Shown here piece by piece: positions 24,434 to 37,060 of a DNA stretch of 64,000 bases (position 1 is the stretch's first letter; every line of letters starts with the position of its first letter). The position numbers and the translations under genes are program-made. Location of the stretch: assembly GCA_009760855.2 (NCBI GenBank), contig WPIO01000085.1:1113501-1177500 (forward strand), given 5' to 3'. The notes under the pieces were generated by a model. That model saw only the letters and a program-made list of their open reading frames with translations, was not told the origin of the DNA and did not search any database. The stretch is from Cristatella mucedo (Eukaryota > Bryozoa > Phylactolaemata > Cristatellidae).

Positions 24434-25172
24434 CTTGTTTAGATAAGGATACCACGTCCAAGTTGGTCCATGCATTCGTGACATCTCGTCTCGACTTCTG
24501 CAACTCACTGCTTACTGGCCTACCAGCATGTGCGATCAGGCGATTGCAGCTGGTGCAAAACTCTGCAGCTAGGCTTGTCTGTCGTGAGCGTCGCAGTTGC
24601 CACATTACTCCACTTCTCGCCGACCTGCACTGGTTACCAGTCAAGCAACGGATTGACTTCAAGGTTTTGTCGCTCACTTTTAGGTCTCTTCATTCTATGG
24701 CTCCAGCCTATCTTTCAGATATACTACCCCATCAGGCAAAGCATCGTACCACTCGCTTTTCGGAATCCAACAGTCTAGAAATACCTCGTACAAACCTTAA
24801 ATCCTTTGGAGACCGTGCATTTAGCTCGTATGCTCCCACAGCCTGGAACTCCCTCCCGACCTGCATCAGAACATCCCCTGACCTGACCACATTTAAAAGA
24901 AACTTAAAAACATACCTATTTAGGACAGCATTTAGTGGGTCCTTGTGATTCGTCCTCGATGTGCTTATGCGTGCTGACACTGTTCATGCTGCCACTAACC
25001 ACATTTGCATGCTGACCCAGTGCATGTAACCCCTAACCATGTTATTCATTTTGTTTGTTTTTCAAGCATGATTTTACTTACTATTTTATTGCGTATCACT
25101 TTGCAGCAAATGTAAAGCACCTAGAAAGAGATTAAGTTCTCTGAGGGCGCTTTATCAAGTGCAATATATTAT

Positions 25173-25175
<3 letters not shown>
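24430..25175 (+). mobile_element. Family A LINE 3' end, intact C-terminal frame
   Basis: One open frame (to 24,948) encodes 'KLVHAFVTSRLDFCNSLLTG', 'RLQLVQNSAARLVC', 'LLADLHWLPVKQRIDFKVL' and 'AWNSLPTCIRTSPDLTTFKR', the canonical C-terminus downstream of the RT in L2/CR1-type ORF2. It is followed by the full 3' UTR and ATT tail. This is the best-preserved family A 3' end here; it is 5'-truncated. Confidence 0.95.
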
Positions 25176-25217
<42 letters not shown>

Positions 25218-25420
25218 TCGTGCTCTACCTGAGGGCTGTGGATCAAGTTTACAGGGGTGTGAACTTTCAGTTTGCAGGTTACTGCCAAGCCGTTATGTAC
25301 CGCCACTACGTACTGCCAAGTTATTACGTACCGTCATTGCGTACTGCCAAGTCGTTACGTACCTTGTCAGTGCGACAAAAAAGTATTTTACAGTAAGCGT
25401 ATTACATTAGGTATAGCATT
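25176..25420. repeat. (TA)n and a 31-bp tandem repeat
   Basis: (TA)n at 25,176-25,214. Then 'tactgccaag(t/c)...tacgtaccg' units of 31 bp, nearly three copies, at 25,279-25,362. Confidence 0.8.
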
Positions 25421-25499
25421 GCACTTAAAAAGTGTGATGAATAAAGTACCGTGTAATACCTAATGTGTACTTTAGCTTTGCAAGCCTACGTGCAGTCGA

Positions 25500-25900
25500 T
25501 TTGTGAAGAATTACAGAACATTGCTGTATTGGCCTCCAACTTTGCCGTTGATTGCCGTGCGGTAACCTAGTTCATTACCAATGAAATATCCTGGATGTAC
25601 CAAAAACAGAGTATACACGAACGAGAAATCTAAATGGTAGCATCACCCAGCAGCATCCAGTCCATTTTCAATGGACCATTATAGATTTCCGGATTTTCCA
25701 GGTCGTTTCCGTCGATTGCGTGGATTGTCCTCGCCTGTACGTTCAAGATTGGTTGAAAGAATGCGGTTGCAATTTCAATACAACTCATTGTAATACGCGA
25801 GAAAAATTTGATCTTCTCCCATCAGCTTTGTTTGTAATTGTAGCAGGCAATCGTAGATTGATGTCTTGTCTCGGTTGCTAGAACGAAGCTTACTCTCATT
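25500..25900 (-). repeat. Inverted copy of the 6.07-6.43 kb satellite segment
   Basis: Landmarks match in reverse order: 'gatgtaccaaaaacagagta' (near 25,592) against 'ctattttttggtacaccc' (6,385); 'tttccgtcgattgcgtgg' against 'gcaatcgacggcaacgg'; and 'tgatcttctcccatcagc' against 'gctggtgggacaagatca'. It lies left of module L copy 3, as the satellite lies left of L copy 1, but in the opposite orientation. Confidence 0.8.
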
Positions 25901-26277
25901 AGTGAGTCATAATGCTTGGTAACATTGAGCATTGCTACACTAGCCACTTGATTATGCTTCCTTTGCAGCATATGCTATGAAGAAGCCGACCGGAGGCTCC
26001 TGAAGGCAGGAGAGACCCTGACCCTCTGCTCAGGCCACCAGCGACTGCACAGCACAGGTCCGGTGATCTTACTTGCCGGCGGGCGGCTATTCGCACCTCC
26101 ACGGCTTACTTTTGCACGTCTGCCTCGGAATAATGCTTGCTTTCACGCGCTCGACAGTGTGCCCGTCCCAAGCGCTCGATTTGCCATCGATTCTCTAGCG
26201 GCCTTTCGCCTGGAAGCGCTACGCCGGCCGTGGAGGTCAATTTAGTGCAGCCAATCGTCAAGCAGTCAGTCAGTGCC

Positions 26278-26341
<64 letters not shown>

Positions 26342-26689
26342 AGGCTGCTCGGACGCCGGAGGAGCGCTCTGAACGCGCCACGCACGTGCTCGATTGCTTT
26401 TTTCTTTTTTAGAGCAAACAAAGATTTAGTCTAAAAATTTATTAAACATTTAAAATTTAAATTAAATTTAAATTTAATTTTTTTTATTAAATTAAAAAAA
26501 AATAATTTAAATTAAAAAAATATTTAAAATTTAAAGATTTAGTCTAAACAGGTTCGTCAGACTGGCCGGAAAGCTTTAATGGGCATATTTTGAAGAGGAG
26601 AGAGGTGCCTCACGGCACAAGGTTCTGATTCCCAGCTAACGGAAGTGCACAACGGTGAGCCATCTCAAGAACGCCAGAAATACGCAAGA

Positions 26690-26815
26690 ATCCTTGGCTT
26701 ATTATTAATCCTTGGCTTGTTATTAATCCTTGGCTTGTTATTAATCCTTGGCTTGTTATTAATCCTTGGCTTGTTATTAATCCTTGGCTTGTTATTAATC
26801 CTTGGCTTGTTGATT
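26690..26815. repeat. 18-bp minisatellite, about seven units
   Basis: The unit 'ttggcttgttattaatcc' is repeated almost without change. Because 18 is a multiple of 3, a plus-strand frame (26,645-26,848) reads as repeated 'LLILGL', a hydrophobic artefact or a membrane-like run. It sits in module L copy 3, where copy 2 has a single unit. Confidence 0.95.
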
Positions 26816-27649
26816 CTCGTTACCAAGGGTGCAGCCGCTAAAGATTAGCGGTTGAGAGCTACGACGAGCGACGTCTCTGTCTGCACGCCCAGAAAACTAA
26901 CGCGGTCGCACATGTTTCTGGCAATGCAAGCTGCAGTCGCGAAGGACGAGAAAGTACGAGCACGCGATAACTTACATGCCGAACTGCCCAAGTGCATACG
27001 AGCACGTGGGCAGGCGGCCGGCCAATCTATCGTAGCGAACAACAACGAATGACCGCCAAACTAGCGAGCGGTGCGCACTTCGAAAAAATATCGCATGGCG
27101 CGATTTTAAATTTTGAACCTGAAACAATTTCGTGCTGCTGGAAGGCGAGGTGCAACGTCACGCCGTGACACTGCTTCACTGGTTACCTTGACATTGAAGC
27201 GCTGGTTGCTAGTGTAGCGGAAGTCGTCGAACTCGCCCGAGGAATTACCTCAGGAGCTATTGGAATCAGCACAGGTACGCCATTAGATACTGGTAAATGC
27301 AAGTATTGAATCTGAAACGATGCCGATCTCTTTGGGTCAGGATCAATTACAAATTCTCTAGCAACAAGTTGAAAGCGGCTGGCAAGGTGCAGTTGAGGCC
27401 ACAATTTTCGTAGTCGTCGTCTAAACCTAACCGAGACCCAATACAAAAATGTAGGAAGGAGATGTGGTCGCTAAAAGTTCAGAGGAAAGGTCAAAGCACG
27501 GTTGAAGTCTAAAGTCTAAGGTCAAATTCAAAGGTCAGTTTACAAATCAGAGGTCAACTCGTCAGAAAGAAGGCTTAAGGCTGAAGAGTTTGAACGGGTC
27601 TGGTTCGCACACAGTGTGCACACGAGCGTCACCGCCGCTGTCGCTCAGG

Positions 27650-27790
27650 TACAAGATCCGAGGTCGAAGATCCGAGGTCAAAGATCCGAGGTCAAAGATC
27701 CGAGGTCAAAGATCCGAGGTCAAAGGGACGAGGTCAACAATCCGAGGTCAAAGGGACGAGGTCAACAATCCGAGGTCAAAGATCTGAGAT
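27650..27790. repeat. 14-bp AGGTCA-containing tandem array
   Basis: About nine units of 'gatccgaggtcaaa' with two 'gggacgaggtcaac' variants. Related shorter tracts lie at the same place in L copies 1, 2 and 4. Confidence 0.95.
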
Positions 27791-27894
27791 CGACATCGCT
27801 GAGTCTGCAGAGTTGTCTCTGCTCCGCCCAACATTGAGCTAAGATCACAGCGAGTTCTCATTTGATACGAGTCGCTTGTTCGTACTTTGTGTGC

Positions 27895-28015
27895 TTATAA
27901 TAATAATAATAATAATTTACTTGATAAAGCGCCCTCAGAGAACTCAATCTCTCTCTAGGCGCTTTACATTTGCTGTAAAGTGAAATGCAATTGAATGGTA
28001 AGTAAGTGCCTTCTA
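27895..28015 (-). mobile_element. Family A 3' tail
   Basis: An AAT tail, then 'gataaagcgccctcagagaa', 'ctctctctaggcgctttac' and 'gcaattgaatggtaagtaa': the reverse complement of the family A 3' end only. Confidence 0.92.
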
Positions 28016-28799
28016 ACAGTAGGCATGCTGCCTCTACTCATACTTGCATGCATATCAAATATATTATTATTAATGTAATTATTTACTACTAAACCCTGCT
28101 TATCTAACCACATACATATCTCATTTAGTCAACAGCGTGTGGCCTCCTCCTCCTATGCAAAAATCAACCGTAAATCGTGAAACCTCAAGACCCTTGACAT
28201 CGATGCTGTCCGTGCGAGAATATCTGCCTCGCCTCTGCTGCTCAGTCCCCCTTCCAATCTGTCATCATTAGTAGATAGATACAACACGACGCTAGCGGAC
28301 ATGCTCCACGAGTATGCACCTCAGACTAAGCGCACTGTTTGACCCCGCTCAGACGGCCAATGATTTAAAACAGATGTTAAACTAGCTAGGTCTACTAGGA
28401 GAAAACTTCAAACGGCTAACAAAAGATACTGTGGGTCGTAATAATTGATCCTAGCAAGGGCCGAGTCTAAATTCAATACAAATATTTTTGAATCACAGAT
28501 GCACAATCCAAAAATTCTGATTTTGACGATCAACCAAGTTCTGAACCGCTCCCGTGTTAGCTTCCTACCTTACGATCCAGCGGATGTCCGATCACGTGAC
28601 GACGTATGATCACGTGATCACCTCTCTTCTTCTCCGATCGCTTCTTTCTCCAGATGATAGACATGATTAGGGAGTCGTCCATCCCTGCATTGGCCCCGGA
28701 ATGCTGTCCCTCGACTCCTTGCAGCACCTCAATGGCTACATTTAAGCATGTCGCTAGCGACCTCGTCCTTAAGTTCATATCCCAATCAAAGAAGACAGC

Positions 28800-29111
28800 A
28801 AGTCTTTTGGACCCTATTCCCGCTGTCCTGCTCTTACGTTGCATTGATCTGCTGCTGCCATGCATAAATGACGCCTTCAATACGTAGTTAGCTGCACGTC
28901 GTCAAGTCTTTTGGACCCTATTCCCGCTGTCCTGCTCTTACGTTGCATTGATCTGCTGCTGCCATGCATAAATGACGCCTTCAATACGTAGTTAGCTGCA
29001 CGTCGTCAAGTCTTTTGGACCCTATTCCCGCTGTCCTGCTCTTACGTTGCATTGATCTGCTGCTGCCATGCATAAATGACGCCTTCAATACGTAGTTAGC
29101 TGCACGTCGTC
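28800..29111 (+). repeat. Identical 104-bp tandem triplication inside the LINE
   Basis: Three copies of a unit starting 'aagtcttttggaccctattc' begin at 28,800, 28,904 and 29,008, with no difference seen between them. 104 is not a multiple of 3, so the LINE frame is destroyed. Identity implies a very recent event or an assembly error. Confidence 0.97.
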
Positions 29112-30744
29112 TCCCAGCATCTTTCAAGAAAGCTGTAGTCAGGCCACTACTCAAGAAAGCGACACTAGACCAAGACAACTTGAGCAACTCACTGCCAGTC
29201 TCTATTCTACCACTCTTATCGAAGACACTGAAATGAAACGAATCGTGGCAGACAAGCTGAACTCATACATTGCAACTTCAAACCTTGCCAGTAAGTTCCA
29301 GTCTGGCTTTAGAGCTAATCACTCCACAGAGTCAGGATTGCTTCACGCGTACAACGACCTACTTAGGAATGCAGACGTGGCTAGAGTATCGCTGTGCTTA
29401 TTTTGCTCGATCTTTCGGCAGCTTTTGATACTATCGATCCCCAAGTCTTTCTTGGGCGCCTCTCATCTCGCCCGGGTATCGCCGACACTGCTCTACAACG
29501 GTACAGGTTCTATCTCAGTGGGACACTCCAGAGTTTTGATGTGAATGGACAAAGATGCTTAGAGGAGCCTCTGAAATATGGGATGCCTCAGGGCTCCGTG
29601 CTAGGTCCGGTTCTTTTCACGGTTTCTGCTCTCCCTCTTGCTGATGTGGTTGCCGAGCACAATCTAGGCTTTTACTTCTAAGCGGACGACACTCAGTTGT
29701 ACTTTTGCTTTGATCCCTCTCAGCCTTTGAGCACGTAGAATTCTCACACCTCCCTTGCTGCATGTACTGATGATATCGGCACATGGATGGCAGCGAATTT
29801 CCTTCAACTAAACGATGATAAAACTAACTTACTAGTTATGGGCGAACGCAGTGTCATTCAGAAATTGGAAAAACTGACGCTCAAAAAGGGCTCTGCCAGC
29901 ATATCTCTTGTCTAATCAGCTCGAAATTCACGTGTCATGTTCCAAAGTGATTTCTCGTTGAACGACCGCATCAGCTCCACAATCAAATGTGCCCACTTTC
30001 AGCTTCATAACAGCGCTATTATTCGAGCTTTTTGAGACAGGGATACCACATCCAAGTTAGTCCATGCATTTGTGACGTCCCGTCTCGACTTATGTAACTC
30101 ACTGCTTGTGTGCCCTGCGGGCATGTGCAAACAGGCGCTTACAGCTTGTGCAAAACTCTGCAGCCAGGCTTGTCTGTTGTGAGCGTTGCCGTTGCCACGT
30201 CACACCACTTCTTGCAGACCTGCACTGGCTACCAGTGAAGCAACGGATCGACTTCAATGTCGTGTCGCTCGTTCTCGTCGCCCCTACATTGTTTGGCTCC
30301 AGCCTACGGGTCATGTCTACTCCCCCACCAAGCTCAGCATCGTACCGCGGATTTTTTGGAATCCAACTATTTACCTGCATCTCGTACAAATCTCAAATCC
30401 TTTGGAGACCATCTGTTCAGTTCATTTGCTAAAAAGGGCTACAACTCACTTCCGACGTCCGTCACGACATCCCCTTGAGTATACCACTTTTAAAAATAAA
30501 TTATAAACGCTGCACCTATTTATGAGAGCGGTATTAGGTGGGTCATGTGATTCGTACTTCATATGCTTATGCGTGCTGACACTGTTGGATGCTGCCACTA
30601 ACCACGCTTGCATGCTGACCATGTACATATCACCCTTAATCCCTAACCCCTAACCATGTTATTTATGTTGCTTATTATCAAGTCGGGATCAGACGCTATC
30701 ACTCACCATTCGATCGCGTTTTATTTGCAGCAAATGTGAAGCGT

Positions 30745-30747
<3 letters not shown>

Positions 30748-30833
<86 letters not shown>
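30748..30833. repeat. (GA)n microsatellite
   Basis: About 85 bp of (GA)n within the family A 3' end, expanded from its 'agagagagattgag' motif. Confidence 0.97.
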
Positions 30834-30837
<4 letters not shown>

Positions 30838-30959
30838 CTGAGTTATCTAAAGGCACTTAATCAAGTGTGTTATCAATATAATAATGATATTATATTATAA
30901 GAGAGGGCAGATCCAAGGATCGCCCTACACACTACGATGTTTAGGTGGCATCGACCTCG

Positions 30960-31205
30960 AAGCCACCTAACCATGTCATTCTTGCTGTTGATTGAGTATG
31001 ATACAACTACGAGATACCACTACGAGATACCACTACGAGATACCACTACGAGATACCACTACGAGATACCACTACGAGATACCACTACGAGATACCACTC
31101 ACCATTCGATCGTGCTTCCTTTACAGCAAATTTAAAGTGCCTAGAACGATATTTAATTCTCTGAGGGTGCCATGTCAAATGTATTATTATTCTTATTAAT
31201 ATTAT
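30960..31205 (+). mobile_element. Family A 3' tail with 13-bp minisatellite
   Basis: The usual 3' UTR ('ccatgtcattcttgctgttg', 'attcgatcgtgcttcctt') is expanded at 31,008-31,098 by seven units of 'tacgagataccac'. It ends in an ATT-rich tail directly before module M copy 3. Confidence 0.9.
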
Positions 31206-32115
31206 TACAGATAGCAGCTCAAAGGATTGCCCACCACTCACTATTCTAACCGGGCTCGAAGCCACCCACGACCTAGGGTCGCAACAGCAAGCACCTGCAC
31301 CCTGGGCTAAGATGCAGGGACAAAGAAATTCACTAACTGGGAATCGAGCCCCCGGCCGCTGACGTGAGAATGCCGGAACCTAGCCACGTGACCGCTGGGG
31401 CAGGGCCGAGAGGGCGCTGGGCGAGGCAGGGCCGGGTGGGCGGGGCAGTGGGTGGTTGCTAGCGCTTGACTGCTTGGCGTACGAAAGCAGAAGTAAACAG
31501 AATGCAATATATAGTGATCCAGCTTCACTCGTAGCCAGCGGAACTGCGAGTTGGACTACGCCGAGGTTACGATTCGCCACCAAAAAGGGATATAGGATCA
31601 CGTGACGAGCGGCTGCCACTCACTCCCTCGATGGTTTGGTAGAACGGCTCATCAACCCAAACACCTATTGTATCGGGCCGCTGCCCATGGCTGGGCTGGT
31701 TCGCCGTGTCGTCCGTCACCTCGGGCAGTGATGCAGCGCTTTCTCGTTTCACGTCTGAAGAAACATTGCAGATCGTTTAGAATTCCGACGGCTTGGAGTT
31801 GGCTCTCTCGCGCCATTTTCTCCGATGCCAAGTCGAATACTCACGTTCGCCGGGCGCTGACATCCGAGTCGGCTGCTGAAGGTAAATCTGCGTGGCGTCG
31901 GGCACCGCCGCCACCGCGCGTCAATCCTGCAATCGACGACGACCAAGACAGATTTAATGCTTGTTTAATTCTAGCGGCCTGCTCCGGCACGTCTAGCGTC
32001 CGAGGCGGGAATTGACGACAGAGGTCAAGGCCGATGCATGCATGCCTTCCGGAAAGGCAGGGAGCGCTGCTTATGCTTGCAAAAAGTCGAACAACTCTTC
32101 AAATCGCTATCTCTA
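31205..32115 (-). repeat. Module M, copy 3 (segment B frameshifted)
   Basis: Segment B 31,845-31,926 is 82 nt, 5 longer than in the other copies, so the frame is broken. Segment C 31,624-31,754 (131 nt) is open: 'VKRESAASLPEVTDDTANQP' to 'VDEPFYQTIEG', with the same AG and GT borders. Segment D follows 'ccaactcgcag' near 31,530 and reads 'FRWLRVKLDHYILHS'. The SINE-like left block (31,205-31,395) has 'gggaatcgagccc'. Probably a decayed copy. Confidence 0.6.
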
Positions 32116-32199
32116 AGGTAATACAAAATCTATATCTGTACATATATATGTGTGTATATACGTATTTATAGATAGCGACTCGCAGAGTTGTAGGACTAA

Positions 32200-33219
32200 A
32201 GTAATAATAACAATAATAAAATGGATACAGCGCCCTCCGAGAACTGAATCTCTCACTCTAGGAGCTTTTAATCTTGATACTCAGATGTACCTGTAACTTA
32301 GCTGTACATGTAAAGGTACGTGTAAAGGTACCAAGCCGTACCTGTAAAGGTACACCTATGCTTTGGTCCATCCTAGCCCTCGAGCACCTCAAATTCTCTC
32401 TTAACTCCCACGCTGCATGTATTGATGACATTGGCACATGGATGGCGGCACATTTTCTTCAATTTAATAATGATTAAACTAACTTAATACTAATGAAAAA
32501 ACCAAGTGTGATTCAGATATTGGAAAGGCTGACGCTAAAATAGGCTATTCCAGCATATCTCCTATTGAATATGCACGAAATCTAGGTGTCGTTCCTAATT
32601 GATTTTTCATTAGACGACCACATCAGCTCCACAATCAAGTCGGCCTACTTTCAGCTAGGCCGACTGAAAGGTGAGTAATATCATGCTGTCTATCGAAGGT
32701 CAGATGTCAGACCAAGGTCACCGCGAGACTAATGCTCAGGGTCAGGGTCAGCATGCAAGTGTGGGTAGTGGCCGCGTGTATTGTCCGCTCGTACAAGCAC
32801 ATAGATGACGAATCGCGGGGATCCACTAAATGCTGTCATAAATAGGTGCGTTTTTAAGTTCGTTTTGAATGTGGTCAAGTCGGGTGGTTTCGTGACGCGA
32901 GTCTTGAGAGTTCCAGGAAGCATGCAAACTAAAGGCACAGGTCAACAAAGGATTTGAGGTTTGTACGAGGCATAGGTGCACAGTCAAAATTCCAAAAAGT
33001 GGCTGGTACGACGCTTGGCCTGGTGGGGGGACGCTGAAGCCAAAGAATGAAGTGAACTAAAAGTAAGCGACAAAACCTTGAAGTCAATCCGTTGCTTGAC
33101 TGGGAGCCAGTGCAGGTCGGCGAGAAGTGGTGTGATGACAACTGCGACGCTCACGACAGACAAGCCTAGCTGCAGAGTTTGGCACTAGGTGTAAGCGCCT
33201 GATTGCACACATATGTAGA

Positions 33220-33220
<1 letters not shown>
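32200..33220. mobile_element. Three family A pieces in both orientations
   Basis: 32,205-32,270 (-) is a 3' tail. 32,375-32,660 (+) is RT C-side ('ACIDDIGTWMAAHFLQF'). 32,690-33,215 (-) is the C-terminus ('PPDLTTFKTNLKTHLFMTAF', 'ALAPSQATD' region). The inverted meeting at 32,650-32,690 shares 'tactttcagcta', which suggests recombination between copies. Confidence 0.85.
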
Positions 33221-35079
<1,859 letters not shown>

Positions 35080-35085
<6 letters not shown>

Positions 35086-35660
35086 AAAGCACAAGTTGCC
35101 ATTCGACCAAGCTGTAATATTAATATTAGTAACAATAATAATTTGGAATTCGTCTAGCACACTAATTTAACTACATTTCCTTTTAGGCACTTAACAAATG
35201 CTGCAAGGAAGCATGTCTATTGGTTAGTCAAAACACGAACAGTATTAGCACGCGTCAATCCGAAAATGAAGATGCACTCGATCCTGGCAAATGCTTTGAG
35301 GAAAAGATTCGTTTTAGCTTCTTTTTACTGCAAACGTCGAGATAATCTTGAACTGATTGGCCAAAATAAAGAATGGCTATTTAAGTTGCATTTTAAAAAC
35401 TTTTAAGAGCTGTTTAGAAGTTGGATTAGAAGTCCTCACAATTTCCACGTATAATAACGGAACCTTAAAAAACCATGTCTAGAAACCCGATCTTTGCATC
35501 GAGCACGCTTGTCCAACATTGGTACACGTTTAAAGCCCGTTGAGGTGCGTGCTTGTGACGTACAAACAGCTTCATTCACGACGTAGCATTGGGCCTTGAA
35601 ATTACATGACTCAACTAATACTTGAGCGATCAAAGTTAACGTCAAATGCGAGTTCAGTTC
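35080..35660 (+). repeat. Module R, copy 2 (open exon-like segment)
   Basis: After 'acatttccttttag' the frame opens at 35,187: 'HLTNAARKHVYWLVKTRTVL', 'ARVNPKMKMHSILANALRKR', 'ASFYCKRRDNLELIGQNKEW', to TAA near 35,404 (about 72 codons). Copy 1 has the same acceptor and protein match but a 2-nt indel. The length of the open frame in AT-rich sequence and the conserved acceptor support an exon origin. The protein is not recognised. Confidence 0.5.
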
Positions 35661-35734
35661 CGCCCGTGCACCACTAGAGTAGTTCCTTTCTTATTATGTT
35701 CGCGTGAGTGCAGCAGCAGCGCCAGCAGGTGATG

Positions 35735-36065
35735 CAGCAGCACTAGTAGGACATACTAGCAGCACTAGTAGGACATACTAGCAGCACTAGTAGGACATAC
35801 TAGCAGCACTCGTAGGACATACTAGCAGCACTAGTAGGACATACTAGCAGCACTAGTAGGACATACTAGCAGCACTAGTAGGACATACTAGCAGCACTAG
35901 TAGGACATACTAGCAGCACTAGTAGGACATACTAGCAGCACTAGTAGGACATACTAGCAGCACTAGTAGGACATACTAGCAGCACTAGTAGGACATACTA
36001 GCAGCACTAGTAGGACATACTAGCAGCACTGGTAGGACATACTAGCAGCACTAGTAGGACATACC
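35735..36065. repeat. 22-bp minisatellite, about 15 units
   Basis: Units of 'gcagcactagtaggacatac' plus 'ta', nearly identical throughout. It is inserted between modules R and Q; copy 1 at 13.24 kb has none, so the array is copy-specific. Confidence 0.97.
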
Positions 36066-36099
36066 CATCCATCCTCTTCCGATGCACTCTCGCATGATG

Positions 36100-36842
36100 C
36101 ACTGTGGGTATCAGTAGCTTGACGGCCACCCCACCCGCCGCCCTCTCCGTCTATCCATCGAGCCCTCCGGGTCATGTCATGCAGGTACCTGGTCGCCGAC
36201 ACCGATCATTGCCGCCACCACCATCATGACAGAGAGGCCGGGGCAGAAGCTGCAGCCGATTTCTGTCTCATCAGCTGCCTCGCCATGATGCCCTGCTGCC
36301 TGTGTCTAGCGCTAGCCAATAACTAGTCGCTAAGCTAGTCGCTGTGGCCGCTGCACGCTGCAGCTATCGCACTGTGTGGACTCTGCACTCGCGTGGCTCT
36401 CTCGCTGACTGGCACTGGGGATGGTGAATGCATTGCACTGCAACGGACGGCGGCTCCTAGTGGCTGCGATGGCGGTCCGCATTATATTCATCTTCCACTG
36501 GTGTCATCATCATTGGCAGCCAATTTGTCGCCGGTGACTACACAAAAGGCGCACACACGTTTTTGCGCGACCCTTTATTGCTGGTTGATCATTTCCGGGC
36601 AGCCTCTTCCCACATTCTGTCTGCAATGACAGGTTTAGGTATACTCAACGTGTTGAATAAAAACGACGAGTATGATTCTTTGGTTGAAAGAGTTGGCTCC
36701 GCTCTGGGCAAGTTGCTGCTATTCGTCGCCGATCATCGCTGGTCGCTGCTGCTGTACATCGATCGGCTGTCCAGACTCGTTGCCTATTGATTTAAGACAA
36801 TTCGAGCTTGCCGCCATAGTTTCTCTGAGCATAAAGTATTCA
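36100..36842 (+). repeat. Module Q, copy 2, with open terminal exon-like segment
   Basis: The segment 36,633-36,790 follows 'tctgcaatgacag' and reads 'VLNKNDEYDSLVERVGSALG', 'KLLLFVADHRWSLLLYIDRL' and ends 'RLVAY' plus TGA. It differs from copy 1 by one in-frame codon and a mix of silent and replacement changes. A 78-codon plus-strand frame (36,393-36,629) lies upstream. Unknown function. Confidence 0.5.
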
Positions 36843-36934
36843 CCTTAACCGACAAAGATTGTGGACCGAGCCTTAAATCCGAGCTCTCTTGGGCTCTTTC
36901 TAGGCTTTGGAAACAGGAGTGATTGCATTGCCAT

Positions 36935-37060
36935 ATAATACTACTACTACTAATAATAGTAGTAATAATGCACTTGATAAAGCGCCCTCAGAGAGCTCAA
37001 TCTCTTTCTAGCCGCTTAAAATTTGCTGCAAAGGGAAACACGATTGAATGGTGAGTAATA
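36935..37060 (-). mobile_element. Family A 3' tail
   Basis: A TAG/AAT-rich tail (36,940-36,968), then 'gataaagcgccctcagagag' and 'aacacgattgaatggtgag': the 3' end only. Confidence 0.9.

Larger units (their letters stand above)
26050..27895 (-). repeat. Module L, copy 3 (partly frameshifted)
   Basis: Segment X 27,187-27,311 (125 nt) is open with 'SNGVPVLIPIAPEVIP' and 'ASSTTSATLATS'. Segment E1 26,976-27,137 (162 nt) starts after 'gccttccag', reads 'SRHAIFFRSAHRSLVWRSF' and ends at a strong donor 'gtaagt'; its middle has compensating indels. Segment E2 26,845-26,930 reads 'NMCDRVSFLGVQTETSLVVA' to TAA but is 1 nt out of phase. Inserts are (TA)n 26,278-26,338, an AT-rich block 26,435-26,540 and the 18-bp array. 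This copy is probably decayed. Confidence 0.55.
28085..30890 (+). mobile_element. Family A LINE, longest copy (linker, RT, C-terminus, 3' UTR)
   Basis: The post-endonuclease linker ('LVDRYNTTLADMLHEYAP', near 28,280) is followed by the pre-RT region, 'FQSGFRANHSTESG' (29,300), RT motif A 'LLDLSAAFDTIDPQVFLGRL' (29,400), '[13 protein letters not shown]' (29,580), and 'ADDTQLYF' preceded by a stop (29,685). The C-terminal 'RLQLVQNSAARLVC' and 'LLADLHWLPVKQRIDF' (30,130-30,260) and a 3' UTR with (GA)n complete it. No endonuclease domain was found. A 104-bp triplication, stops and frame changes inactivate it. Confidence 0.9.

Noticed and set aside
35735-36065. CRISPR-like array (22-bp repeats)
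   Set aside because: Units are contiguous with no unique spacers; this is a minisatellite in eukaryotic DNA.
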